Positions 16,803 through 25,703 of a stretch of 64,000 nt of DNA are shown here, piece by piece (position 1 is the first letter of the stretch; each line of letters opens with the position of its first letter). Below the pieces are notes generated by a model. That model searched no databases. It was not told where the DNA came from and saw only the letters and a program-made list of their open reading frames with translations. Source of the DNA: JACMQW01 sp964536965 (lineage in GTDB: Bacteria; Bdellovibrionota; UBA1018); the NCBI GenBank assembly GCA_964536965.1, contig CAZIAL010000015.1:8519-72518 (forward strand), read 5' to 3'. The position numbers and the translations under genes are program-made.

Positions 16803-19403
16803 TCAGCGAATCCGTACGGAATCGCGCGAAGCCTTTCGCACGATTTTCGTAGGCTTGGCGCTTTTCACGGTTTTCTTCGCACGGCGGTTCCGCACTCGGA
16901 TCACCTTTGCGTTCGTGGCTTTTCGTTTTGGAACTCCGGCCGTTTCGAGCGCGAAAGCGAAAACTTCGTCGATATGCGAGACGTAATGGATCCGCATCCC
17001 CTTTAGCGCGTACTCCGGAACTTCTTCGACGTCCTTCGCGTTCAGTTTCGGAAGAATCAGCTCCACGATCCCCGCTCGTTTCGCCGCGAGGATCTTTTCC
17101 TTGATGCCGCCGACCGGAAGGACCTTGCCGATGAGGGACAACTCCCCGGTCATCGCGAGCTTCTGCCGGAATGTACGCCCCGAAAGGAGCGAATAAAGCG
17201 CCGTCGCCATCGTGACCCCGGCCGATGGGCCGTCCTTCGGAATCGCACCCGCCGGAATATGGAGATGGAAGTCGCGATCTTTAAAGAAGGAGTGATCCAG
17301 TTTCAAGTCCGTGCCCGCCCGTTTCTTCACGAAGCTCCACGCGATCGCCGCGCTCTCGCTCATCACGCCGCCCATCTGCCCGGTCAGTTTCAGCTGCCCG
17401 GAGCCGGGGAGATCCATGGCTTCGATGAACAGGATATCGCCGCCCGAGGCCGTCCAGGCGAGGCCGACGACGACCCCGGGCGCGGTGATGCGCTCGGCAA
17501 GTTCGTTGTAATAACGTTTCGGTCCGAGCCAGGTCTTCAGCTCGTCTTCGCAAACGAAGATCGGGGTGATCTTCTTTCGCACCCCCAGTTTTTGCTCCTC
17601 GTTTTCGACGATCTTCGTCGCCGCCTTTCGGGCGATGCGCGAGAAGAGTTGCTGTAAAACGCGCAGCCCCGGCTCGCGGGCGTAGTCCAGCATCATGCGA
17701 CGAATGGCGCCTCGCTCGATTTTCAGTTGCGAAGCGCGGAGTCCGTGTTCGTGCAGCGCTTTCGGAAAAACGTATCGAACGGCGATTTCTTGTTTTTCCT
17801 CGAGCGTATATCCGGGAATTTCGATGATCTCCATCCGGTCGAGCAGCGGCCCCGGAATCGTAGCGAGCGAATTCGCCGTGGCGACGAAAAGGACTTTCGA
17901 AAGATCGAACGGAACGTCGAGATAATGATCGATGAAGGCGTGGTTTTGTTCGGGATCGAGCACTTCCAGAAGCGCCGAAGCCGGATCGCCCTGGAAACTC
18001 GCGCCTAGTTTATCGACTTCGTCGAGCATGATGACCGCGTTCTTCGAACCCGCCCGTTTGATGGCCGTAATCATCTTTCCGGGCATCGCGCCGACGTAGG
18101 TCCGCCGGTGACCCTTGATTTCGGCTTCGTCACGCATTCCGCCGAGACTGAATCGGTAGAAATTCCGGCCGAGCGCCTTCGCGATCGACTTCCCGACGGA
18201 AGTTTTTCCGACACCCGGGGGGCCGACGAGACAGATGATCGAAGCCTTCGGTTCGCGTTTCTTGTTGTCGATGAGTTTGCGCACGGCCAAGAATTCGAGG
18301 ATCCGGTCTTTTACGGACTCGAGACCGTAATGGTCTTCTTCCAGAATCTCGCGGGAGTGCTTCAGGTCGAGCGAATCCTTGGTCTCGACGCTCCACGGGA
18401 GAGAGCAGAGGAGTTCGAGGTAGTTCCGTACGACGTTAAATTCCGGGGAATTTTCGGAGATCGTCTCGAACTTCTCGACCTCTTCCATCGCGACCTTTTT
18501 CACGTCCTCCGGCATACCCGCCGTCTCGATGCGCTCGCGGAATGTGCGCGCGCTCTTCTCGGTGCCATCCTCCTCGTCGGAGAGCTCTTTCTTGATCGCT
18601 TTCAGCTGCTCGCGCAGGAAAAATTCCCGCTGCATCTTCGTCAGCTTGGTGTCGACTTCGTCGTGGATGCGCTTCTGCACGTCGGCGACATCCTGCTCCC
18701 GGCGCAGATGGGCGAGAAGTTTCTCGAATCTTCCGCGAACCGGAATGGTTTCGAGAAATTCCTGGGCTTCGAATTTAGGCAATGAAAGCGCGTACGCGAC
18801 GAGATCCGCCACGGTGCCGGGTCCGGGAGCGTTAATCATCGCCAGGCGCATCTCGTCGGTGAAGAATGGATTCGTCTCCGAAAGTTTCTTCACATGCGCG
18901 ACCACGGATCGAGTCAGCGCGTCCATCTCGGTCGACTTTTCGTTGATGTCGTCGAGATATTCGGGTTCCACGACCAGATACGGATGGTCCGAGAAAATCT
19001 TCTTAATTCGAAAACGTTTCATGCTGTGGACGAGCAAGTTTACCGATCCATCAGGCATTTTCAGTCGCTTTAGAATCTTCACGACGACGCCGTACTGGTA
19101 GAGACGATCGGCCGTGACGTCTTCGCGGAGTTCGTCTTCTCGCGTGAGAACGAGACCCAGGATCCGGTTTCTCTGGAGGCTTTCCTCCACGACCGAAACG
19201 AATTTCGGGAGGTTCACGACCAAAGGCGCCATCAGCGAGGGGAAAACGATGGACGAGTGGGTCGGCAGTACGAATAAATTCGGCGGAAGAACCTGATCGG
19301 CGATCACGAGGCTCGCGACATCGGGCGCGGAACCGGGTTCCGCGGCGGGGGAATCAGCATTCGTTTCGGGGGATTCGGTTTTGGATTCTTCGCTAGCGTC
19401 CAT
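16803..19403 (-). CDS. lon: ATP-dependent protease La with a basic C-terminal extension
   Basis: A hexameric AAA+ serine protease that degrades misfolded and regulatory proteins. Its 866 residues comprise an acidic N-terminal leader, the LON substrate domain (LFVLPTHSSIVFPSLMAPL), the AAA+ module (Walker A GPPGVGKTSVGKSIA, Walker B VIMLDEVDKLG) and the protease domain with catalytic Ser in KDGPSAGVTM and Lys in GGIKEKILAAKRAG. The odd part is the last about 40 residues after the usual end: a Lys/Arg-rich tail (KVIRVRNRRAKKTVKSAKPTK and so on) not normally present in Lon. It may bind nucleic acid, which is inference. lon and the next minus-strand gene are separated by 69 nt. Confidence 0.96.
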   Translation of the reverse strand: MDASEESKTESPETNADSPAAEPGSAPDVASLVIADQVLPPNLFVLPTHSSIVFPSLMAPLVVNLPKFVSVVEESLQRNRILGLVLTREDELREDVTADRLYQYGVVVKILKRLKMPDGSVNLLVHSMKRFRIKKIFSDHPYLVVEPEYLDDINEKSTEMDALTRSVVAHVKKLSETNPFFTDEMRLAMINAPGPGTVADLVAYALSLPKFEAQEFLETIPVRGRFEKLLAHLRREQDVADVQKRIHDEVDTKLTKMQREFFLREQLKAIKKELSDEEDGTEKSARTFRERIETAGMPEDVKKVAMEEVEKFETISENSPEFNVVRNYLELLCSLPWSVETKDSLDLKHSREILEEDHYGLESVKDRILEFLAVRKLIDNKKREPKASIICLVGPPGVGKTSVGKSIAKALGRNFYRFSLGGMRDEAEIKGHRRTYVGAMPGKMITAIKRAGSKNAVIMLDEVDKLGASFQGDPASALLEVLDPEQNHAFIDHYLDVPFDLSKVLFVATANSLATIPGPLLDRMEIIEIPGYTLEEKQEIAVRYVFPKALHEHGLRASQLKIERGAIRRMMLDYAREPGLRVLQQLFSRIARKAATKIVENEEQKLGVRKKITPIFVCEDELKTWLGPKRYYNELAERITAPGVVVGLAWTASGGDILFIEAMDLPGSGQLKLTGQMGGVMSESAAIAWSFVKKRAGTDLKLDHSFFKDRDFHLHIPAGAIPKDGPSAGVTMATALYSLLSGRTFRQKLAMTGELSLIGKVLPVGGIKEKILAAKRAGIVELILPKLNAKDVEEVPEYALKGMRIHYVSHIDEVFAFALETAGVPKRKATNAKVIRVRNRRAKKTVKSAKPTKIVRKASRDSVRIR

Positions 19404-19472
19404 ACAGGAAAAGATGGACCCAAAAGCCCCGATGGCAAGTCAGGAAGTGAAAAAAGGCGTTAAATCGAGGGC

Positions 19473-20117
19473 TTATTCAGGAATTTCTTCCGAGTGACCA
19501 GACGCGCTATTTCCGTGGAACATTTCTTCGGCCTCGGCGGGCGGCGCCGCGGTGCGAGGCTTCGGAGCCGAAACTTTTTTCGTGCGCGGAGCCGCCGCAC
19601 TCGCGACCGTTCCGTTCTTCAGATCGACGACGATCCGGGTCGGTGCCGCAAGTTCGAAAACTTCGACCGGGACGGCATTCTTCAGGTGGAGGGCGAACGT
19701 CCAGGCGTCGTCTTCGACTTTCGGGAAAAACTCGACTCGCGAGATGAGCGGACTCTTCTTGAAATGGGTGACGATTTTCTTCGCGTCTATGCCGAGCCTT
19801 AAGCTTCCGAACAAGGTGAAGAGAATGCGGCGCTGGGACGGTTCGATGGACGCCTGGTAGTAGGGCGCGGTGACCGAATCGAGATCGATGACGATGCGCT
19901 CGAATCCGCCATTGGCCGCCCGACGAATGTCTTTCACGAGTCCCGCGCGGACTTCGCGGTCTCCTCCCGAAAAAACCCCTTCCTTTAGATACATCTCGGT
20001 TTTCTTCGGAAGCGCCTCCCGAATCTGGTTCGGTTCAAGCGCCGCGCTCGCGCTCGGTCCAATCAGACAGGCGAGAAGGAGCGCGGGGAGAAAGGGAGTT
20101 TTCGGTGTCTTCATCAT
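19473..20117 (-). CDS. Exported AMIN-like domain protein
   Basis: A 214-residue protein with signal peptide (FLPALLLACLIGPSASA-A). A beta-rich domain follows: GFERIVIDLDSVTAPYYQ, RILFTLFGSLRLGIDAKKI and VEVFELAAPTRIVVDLKNG. The 'R...DL......y' and 'F.LA.P.RiVvDl' patterns are those of the AMIN domain, which localises envelope proteins such as AmiC and PilQ to peptidoglycan. The rest is a low-complexity Ala/Pro/Lys tail ending HSEEIPE. It starts 4 nt after the stop of the upstream gene at 20122, so the two are co-expressed. No enzymatic domain is attached. Confidence 0.72.
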   Translation of the reverse strand: MMKTPKTPFLPALLLACLIGPSASAALEPNQIREALPKKTEMYLKEGVFSGGDREVRAGLVKDIRRAANGGFERIVIDLDSVTAPYYQASIEPSQRRILFTLFGSLRLGIDAKKIVTHFKKSPLISRVEFFPKVEDDAWTFALHLKNAVPVEVFELAAPTRIVVDLKNGTVASAAAPRTKKVSAPKPRTAAPPAEAEEMFHGNSASGHSEEIPE

Positions 20118-20121
20118 AAAA

Positions 20122-20880
20122 TCATCGCTTCTTTCTACGGGATTTCAAGAACCACATCACGCCGATGACCGCGCCGATCAGGAAGAGAATCGGCGACGAC
20201 GCCCGCCCCCCCGTTCTCGAGGAACCTTCACCGCGATCCGTATGATCCGGCGTCGGGGCTACCATGGTCGGCATGGCGGGAGTCGCCTTGGAGGCGAGGA
20301 GTCCGTCGCCGCTCGGGTTCGGGGTAGCGGAAGGCGCGATTGCCGGCTCGGACGCCTGCTCCCGAATGATTTCTCGGACGGCCTCGAGCGCGATCTGCGC
20401 CTTACCCGCGCTGGGACTGTTTTCATTGCGAAGTTCGGGGTGAACGGATCCGCCAAGCCCAGGTCCACGCAGATATTCTTTTCCGTCCGCCCCTTTTTCG
20501 ACGGTATATTTGCCCATCATCATGCCCGTCACCGGGAACGCACCATCGCCCGAGGCGCTCGGCTCGCCGAGCATGACCACGACATCCTCACCCGTCGTGA
20601 AACGAGCGGTGCCGCTCACCTGGAGGGAAACCCCGTCCTTCTCTCCGCCGAGCTCGCGAATCCGGATTGAACCGGATCGGGCCTTCCCCTTCAGCCTTTC
20701 GCTGACTTCGACGTCATAATAGGTAAAGAGATGTTTCGCGCCGTTTGGGAGCGTCGTCCACTGGGCTTCGGACTTGCCGATTCGCCCGCGGACGATATTC
20801 GGAGTCGCCCGGACGGTATCCGGAAAGGGCTGTTCGAAAAAACTCGACGCGAGCGCCGTGGAAATCAGAAGAGAAAGCAT
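20122..20880 (-). CDS. Exported protein with C-terminal membrane anchor, function unknown
   Basis: A 252-residue protein. It has a short signal (MLSLLISTALAS), a beta-rich domain of about 120 residues (TPNIVRGRIGKSEAQW, YYDVEVSERLKGK, SIRIRELGG, TGEDVVVMLGEP), a Pro/Ala/Thr-rich linker and a terminal transmembrane helix (SPILFLIGAVIGVMWFLKS) with a basic SRRKKR end. This resembles a cell-surface-style 'signal, domain, Gly-Gly-rich linker, TM, basic tail' sorting layout, but no PEP-CTERM or other sorting motif is seen. The gene lies between a 47-residue membrane ORF and an AMIN gene in one transcription unit. Family not recognised. Confidence 0.68.
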   Translation of the reverse strand: MLSLLISTALASSFFEQPFPDTVRATPNIVRGRIGKSEAQWTTLPNGAKHLFTYYDVEVSERLKGKARSGSIRIRELGGEKDGVSLQVSGTARFTTGEDVVVMLGEPSASGDGAFPVTGMMMGKYTVEKGADGKEYLRGPGLGGSVHPELRNENSPSAGKAQIALEAVREIIREQASEPAIAPSATPNPSGDGLLASKATPAMPTMVAPTPDHTDRGEGSSRTGGRASSPILFLIGAVIGVMWFLKSRRKKR

Positions 20881-20914
20881 CTCCTCCAGTTTACCTGGCT
20901 TTTAAAGGGTCCGC

Positions 20915-21058
20915 CTAGCGCTTCGAAACCGAAAGCCACTCATTCACGCGGTGGTCGCCCAGCGGGTTCTCTACCCCGTTACCGCCCCGATCCAGCGCCA
21001 GGAGCGCGAGCAAAACGATGACGCCTAATGGCCAGATCACTTGTAAAACAGACTTCAT
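20915..21058 (-). CDS. Small (47 aa) single-pass membrane protein
   Basis: ATG at the complement of 21056-21058, stop at 20915. The product starts MKSVLQVIWPLGVIVLLALLA (one transmembrane helix), continues DRGGNGVENPLGDHRVNEW and ends LSVSKR. A GGGGGT ribosome site precedes the ATG and a good sigma70-like promoter lies 46-74 nt upstream. It is followed by two envelope genes on the same strand. No homologue is recognised; the ORF is supported by the ribosome site, promoter and hydrophobic profile only. Confidence 0.55.
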   Translation of the reverse strand: MKSVLQVIWPLGVIVLLALLALDRGGNGVENPLGDHRVNEWLSVSKR

Positions 21059-21103
21059 GATACCCCCGGTACCTGCGCGACCCCATTATCGTTAACGCCT
21101 CGC

Positions 21104-21132
21104 GTTTTAACGGAATCAGCGCAGAATGTCAA
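21104..21132 (-). promoter_or_regulatory. Sigma70-like promoter
   Basis: On the minus strand a perfect -35 TTGACA (complement of 21127-21132) is followed after exactly 17 nt by TAAAAC (complement of 21104-21109; 4 of 6 matches to the -10 consensus). Transcription would start about 40 nt before the 47-residue ORF and could also drive the next two genes. Confidence 0.6.
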
Positions 21133-21173
21133 CCATGTAAGTATTTGATATCGTTGGATAAAATTTAATAAAA

Positions 21174-21983
21174 CTAGCGAATCCGGCGATCGCGCTCGAG
21201 GAGGACTTCCTGGGTCTGTACATCGACGACTTTCTGGATCCCGCCATCTCGGGTTTCGTAAGCGTAACGGGCCTCCGCGGAAGGACTCGACTGCGTCACG
21301 AAGAGGATTTCACGCGCATGGGCCGGAGCGGCTCCGGCCCGAACGTTCAAAACTCGAATCGATGGGTGAATCGAAGAATCGAGAGTTCTGAGTTCGCCGT
21401 CGGAACCTAGGAGAATCGTGACGAGGCCCCCAGGTGAGACGGGCACCCCGTCGATCGCCTGCTGGAAGACCACCTGCCCACTATGCTCTCCCGGGTTCAC
21501 GGCCGGTTCGAGAAACTGCGTTTCCGCCGGAATACCGAGCGCCTGCCGGGTGTCGGACAAGATTTCGCGAGCGCGCGAGACGAGGGCGGCCGAGCTCGAA
21601 GCTCGGAAGCCGGCTTCCTTCTGGTTCGGCTGGAGATCCTCCGCGCGGATCGCGGTTCCGTCGATCCGGACGACCCGCGATTCATGTTCGGTCATGCGGA
21701 GGGAGTCTCCGTACTTTCTCAGGATCGCGTCTCGCGGGAGTGGATCGGCGTTCATCGGCATTTCGGTCGCGGGCTTCCGATTCGTCTCCGAAGAAGGACT
21801 TCGCTCCGGTTTCCGAAGCGTGTCCGCAGGCGCCGGAGCTTCCCGAATCTTGCGAAATTTTTCGAGGACGCGCGCACGAACCGCCGCCGCGGGAACCCGT
21901 TCGGGTTCCTTCGGATTCAGACCGACGACGATCGCGACGACGAAGGCGAACGCGAAGAGAATGTACGCGAGGTTCCGGCTCAT
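21174..21983 (-). CDS. Free-standing FTP/PepSY propeptide-like protein, partner of the adjacent protease
   Basis: A 269-residue protein anchored by an N-terminal hydrophobic helix (LAYILFAFAFVVAIVVGL). After a Pro/Arg/Glu-rich linker it has GQVVFQQAIDGVPVSPGG with LVTILLGSDGELRTLDSS, the 'FTP' core of thermolysin/fungalysin prosegments. It ends YAYETRDGGIQKVVDVQTQEVL, like the PepSY end '...yvDA.TGe.l'. In M4/M36 enzymes this prosegment is N-terminal to the catalytic domain and acts as chaperone and inhibitor. Here it is a separate gene whose ATG overlaps the TGA of the protease gene by 4 nt. Acting in trans on that protease is the obvious inference. Confidence 0.8.
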   Translation of the reverse strand: MSRNLAYILFAFAFVVAIVVGLNPKEPERVPAAAVRARVLEKFRKIREAPAPADTLRKPERSPSSETNRKPATEMPMNADPLPRDAILRKYGDSLRMTEHESRVVRIDGTAIRAEDLQPNQKEAGFRASSSAALVSRAREILSDTRQALGIPAETQFLEPAVNPGEHSGQVVFQQAIDGVPVSPGGLVTILLGSDGELRTLDSSIHPSIRVLNVRAGAAPAHAREILFVTQSSPSAEARYAYETRDGGIQKVVDVQTQEVLLERDRRIR

Positions 21984-23803
21984 TGGAAAGTCACCGGAAA
22001 GTTCACGGTCGCGGGCGTCGTGCCATTATAAGGAGTGATCTCAAGCTGGAAAGTGACGGTGCTTCCCGCGGTCGCGCCCGACTGAAGTTCGATGTGGAGG
22101 GCGGTATCGCTGTTCACGCCGTAAGGGAATCCCCCGATGGCGAGGTCGGAGAAGTACGAATTCGACATGAGCGTATCGTTCGCCGGCGCGGCGTCGTTCA
22201 TCGCCGTCACGATCGACGATCCGTTGATTTTTCCGTAACGAACGAAGGCGACGCTCGTGCTGACGTAGCCCGGATTTTTCGTGAGTCCCGAAAAACGCGC
22301 TTTCGTCGTATCCGAGATGGTCACCTTGATGAGCGGTGCGACGGCCGTATTGGCGGTCGAGTTCTCGATGTCGAACCAGATCATCCCTTTTTTATTCGCC
22401 GCGAGTTCACCGTTGTTCACCCCGGTGGTCGCGAAAAAGAAGATGCCCGCGTGATCATCCGCGAAGGGGCCGACCGTAGCCCATCCATCGGCCACCGGCG
22501 TGATTCCCGTCAGACCGCGAGCGGCAAGCGCGTTGGCGATGGCCGTTTCTTCCGGACCGGTGAATCCCGGAGTCGCGGTCCCCGCTTGGGTCACGAGCGC
22601 AGCCGCGAAGCCCGGCATCGTAACCGGAGAAGGGTTCGCCCCGCTCTCTTTCGGCAACGTCTTGATCGTCTCCACCAGTAAAGTCAGCATCCGGCGACGA
22701 GTCGCCGCCGCGTCGCCCGTCGAGGCCTTGATCGCTTCGTAAACATCGAAGAGCGCTCCCGTGATGATCGGCGCGGTCTGGTGAATCTCCTCGAATCCGG
22801 CGGAATCCTCGATGACTTCGCGAAGGGTCGCCGAAGAGGACGGTCCGGCATAGGGCCAGCCGAGTCCATGCGGATAGGTGAAGCTGATCCTTCGGTCGTT
22901 CGCCGAAAATCCCGCCGTGGACTTATCCCAGCCGACGCAATTCGGATAATGAGGAGTCCAGACCGGACACTTCGCGGCGCCACGCATGAGCGAGCCCGAA
23001 TTAAAGAACTGGCCGAGTCCCCATCGGCTGAATTCGGTGTTCAGAAATGGCGAAACGATCTGCGTGTCGGATTGCATGAGCGCGACGAAATCGGATACGG
23101 CTTCGTTGATCGCACCGGCCTCGTCGTAGTTCAGCTTGTTGAAGTCCTCCGAAGTCGAATAGGCGTTCCCCGTCGTTCCGTGCTGGAGCTCGTGCACGAC
23201 GACCTGGGAATCGTCCGAGAAGTTCGTGGTCGAATATTCGGAAGGCTGCCCCATGCAGACGAAGTCGACGAGGTTCCCCTGCGAGTCGAGTCCTTGCGAA
23301 TAGTACGCGTTATCCTCGACGTCGCAGTTGGCGATCATCAGGAAAGACGAACTCGGGTAGAGCACGTTTCCGGCCGCGAGGTCCGCGCGGTAGGCATTGC
23401 CGTGATAATAGTTCATCACTTCCGCGAAACGTTCGTCGCTCTGGGCGAAGCGGAAGTCGTTGCCGGAACTAAAGGCTCCGTAATTCGTTCCGCAGCGATC
23501 CGTGACGACGTCGACGTAGGTCCCTTTCAGCACGCCATGTCCGACGAGATTCGAAAGGGTCACGCTCGAGGTATAGTTTCCCAGCTGGGTCGAGCCCGGC
23601 GAAAGCGCGGCGTTTCCCGAGGCGACCATCGGATCGACATCGAAGACCGATCCCGTCCCGGTGGTCCCGGCGACCGCGCCGCCCGTATAGCCGTTATCGA
23701 TCGCGCAGTAGGTGACCCCGGCGGCTTCGACACCGGTCTTCGCGCAGCCCTGGATAGAAAGCGCGCCGATGAGTCCGAGATAGAGAGGGAAATTCCGTTT
23801 CAC
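21980..23803 (-). CDS. M36/M4-like gluzincin metalloprotease lipoprotein lacking its own propeptide
   Basis: A 607-residue predicted lipoprotein (lipobox SIQGC, Cys20). HELQH at 204-208 gives two zinc ligands and the catalytic Glu; NEAVSD with Glu234 gives the third ligand; His341 in EEIHQTAPIITGAL matches the transition-state His of fungalysin-type enzymes. About 200 residues precede the HExxH with no FTP/PepSY prosegment, and a beta-rich C-terminal domain (about 400-607) resembles a pre-peptidase C or jelly-roll module. The start is GTG with AGGAGG directly abutting it, an unusually short spacing. It is translationally coupled to the propeptide-like gene downstream. Confidence 0.84.
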   Translation of the reverse strand: MKRNFPLYLGLIGALSIQGCAKTGVEAAGVTYCAIDNGYTGGAVAGTTGTGSVFDVDPMVASGNAALSPGSTQLGNYTSSVTLSNLVGHGVLKGTYVDVVTDRCGTNYGAFSSGNDFRFAQSDERFAEVMNYYHGNAYRADLAAGNVLYPSSSFLMIANCDVEDNAYYSQGLDSQGNLVDFVCMGQPSEYSTTNFSDDSQVVVHELQHGTTGNAYSTSEDFNKLNYDEAGAINEAVSDFVALMQSDTQIVSPFLNTEFSRWGLGQFFNSGSLMRGAAKCPVWTPHYPNCVGWDKSTAGFSANDRRISFTYPHGLGWPYAGPSSSATLREVIEDSAGFEEIHQTAPIITGALFDVYEAIKASTGDAAATRRRMLTLLVETIKTLPKESGANPSPVTMPGFAAALVTQAGTATPGFTGPEETAIANALAARGLTGITPVADGWATVGPFADDHAGIFFFATTGVNNGELAANKKGMIWFDIENSTANTAVAPLIKVTISDTTKARFSGLTKNPGYVSTSVAFVRYGKINGSSIVTAMNDAAPANDTLMSNSYFSDLAIGGFPYGVNSDTALHIELQSGATAGSTVTFQLEITPYNGTTPATVNFPVTFQ

Positions 23804-23900
23804 CCTCCTATTTTAGCGAGTTCTCGAGGGGTCGTGAAAGGGTCAGATTTGACCTAGTGGACGCACGATCGTCAGGGATTTGGCTCGCTCGCGGAAACGG

Positions 23901-25526
23901 TTAAAAGTGGTACCCGACCCCGGCGTTTAAAGTGAAGCGATTGTATGAATACGCGGTCTCGTCGCTCGACATATTCTTCGTGTAGTCCGCGGTAGCCATC
24001 AGGGCCCAGCGAGGACCGATCTGCTTAGACGCTTGGAGCGCGAGCAGCGCGAAGGTATCCCCACGATCCGTGGAAGACGTCGCATAGGTCGTGCGGCTGA
24101 GTTCGAGCACCTGCGAGAAATCGACCTTCCGGATTTTCATCGTGTTAATCAGCTGCGCGCCGAAAACTCTCGAGTCGTATTCCGTCCCGTCGGTCTGGTT
24201 AAACTCCGCTTTCAGCACATAGGTCGGATTCCAGCGTTTGCGGCTGACCTTACTCTGCGCCGAAATCCGGAGGAGGATGCCGTTCCCCGAACGCCGGAGG
24301 CTCTCGGCCACGGTCTCTTCGCCTTCGAAGCCGAGAATGCGGTAACCCACTTCGGTACCGAGCGTCCACTTCTTCGAAGCTTCCCATTTTGCGTAGGGCG
24401 CGAGGAGGATCGAGGTATTGTAGAGGCTGTATTTCGAGGCTCCCGCCGTATCGACCTGGTTCTGGAAAACGAAAGTGCTTTCGGTCTTCAGACCGTAAGC
24501 CACGGGGGCGAGCGCATCTTTCGTCAGGTAGAGGGAGAAAGTCGTATCGGCGAATTCCCCGGACTTCGATTCGCCGTTAAAATTCTTGTTCAAATTAAAC
24601 CGTACGCTCGGAACGTACTGAATCGTGCGCATCGGTGAACTCGCGTAACCGAGTCCCGCGGAGAGAAGGACCTTCGGAGTCGATTTCCCGCTGCCGGCGG
24701 TATCGGCGACGTCCGTCGACGGCATGAGAAGGACGTTCGTATCGTAGCCGAGCAGAAGACTGAAATTCCCGAACGTCTGGGATCGATCGAATGGGGCCAG
24801 CGTCGCGTCGCTCGCCTGCCGAACCTGTTCGGCCATCTTCTTGGATTCCGGCTGCACGTCTTCGCGATCGATATACTTCTGGGCCTTTCGCTTCGCCTCG
24901 ATCAGGTTCGCGAATCCGGCGGAAGGTGAACCCATTTTGAAATAAACCTGCGCGAGATAATAATGCGCGGCCGGCCGGAGTTCTTCGACTTCGCCCTTTA
25001 AGGTTTCCTTGAAACTATGTTCGGCCCTTCCCCATTCCTGGGTCTGACTCTGGACGAGGCCGAGGTAGAACCGCGAGACCTCGACGTTAAAGCCGTGGCG
25101 AGCCGAGTAGTTCAGATACTGCGCGGCTTCCTTCCAATTTTTCTGGTTGTATCGAATGACACCGAGTTCGAAGGCGTAAGGAGCGATCTCCTTTTTCTCA
25201 CTCTTTAACTTCGTCTTGATCTGGACGAGTTCTCGATAAGCGAGGGCCGCGCCTTTTTCGTCTTTCAGCGCCTTGTGCGTAATCGCTTTCAGCTCGAGAA
25301 TTTCCGGCGTGCGCGGCGATCTCTTCTGGAGCTCCGCGAGCATCTTTAAAGCGCCGTTAAAATCCTGATCGTTGTACGCGAGCACCGCTTTCGCGTACTC
25401 CGGCTCGATGTCGTTCGCGATCTCTGCGGTCGCGCTCGACATGGGTCCGAGCAGACTCAGAAGGGCGGCGAGGGAAATCGTCCTGATGAACAAAGCTCGT
25501 TCCTTCGAGCCGTGGCAAGCGTGCAT
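23901..25526 (-). CDS. TPR plus outer-membrane beta-barrel protein (Slam-like layout)
   Basis: Up to 541 residues. A signal peptide (ISLAALLSLLGPMSSATA) is followed by TPR-like helices over about 40-250 (YAKAVLAYNDQDFNGALKML, AYRELVQ, YNQKNWKEAAQYLNYS, HYYLAQVYFKMG). Then come about 280 residues of amphipathic strands (NFSLLLGYDTNVLL, WTLGTEVGYRI, FSQVLELSRTTYA, WALMATADYTKN) ending in GYHF with terminal Phe, a BAM insertion signal. TPR-then-barrel is the layout of Slam-type surface lipoprotein exporters, though sequence identity to Slam cannot be judged here. The ATG at 25526 has no ribosome site; TTG at 25493 with AAGGA upstream is a good alternative and still includes the signal. It is divergent from the FecR gene. 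Confidence 0.75.
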   Translation of the reverse strand: MHACHGSKERALFIRTISLAALLSLLGPMSSATAEIANDIEPEYAKAVLAYNDQDFNGALKMLAELQKRSPRTPEILELKAITHKALKDEKGAALAYRELVQIKTKLKSEKKEIAPYAFELGVIRYNQKNWKEAAQYLNYSARHGFNVEVSRFYLGLVQSQTQEWGRAEHSFKETLKGEVEELRPAAHYYLAQVYFKMGSPSAGFANLIEAKRKAQKYIDREDVQPESKKMAEQVRQASDATLAPFDRSQTFGNFSLLLGYDTNVLLMPSTDVADTAGSGKSTPKVLLSAGLGYASSPMRTIQYVPSVRFNLNKNFNGESKSGEFADTTFSLYLTKDALAPVAYGLKTESTFVFQNQVDTAGASKYSLYNTSILLAPYAKWEASKKWTLGTEVGYRILGFEGEETVAESLRRSGNGILLRISAQSKVSRKRWNPTYVLKAEFNQTDGTEYDSRVFGAQLINTMKIRKVDFSQVLELSRTTYATSSTDRGDTFALLALQASKQIGPRWALMATADYTKNMSSDETAYSYNRFTLNAGVGYHF

Positions 25527-25703
25527 GGAGTCTTAATGCTAACCCGCACAGAAAGCATTGCAAACGATACTGGGGGCTCTCACTCTATTTAGGCGGAGAT
25601 AACCGTCTAAGATTTGGTCACCGGTTTTTGCTACCTTGTCTTATGCGCTGCGTCTGGTAAACTTTTACCTATCAGTCCGGTCTCTATTTTAAGGAGCACG
25701 TTT

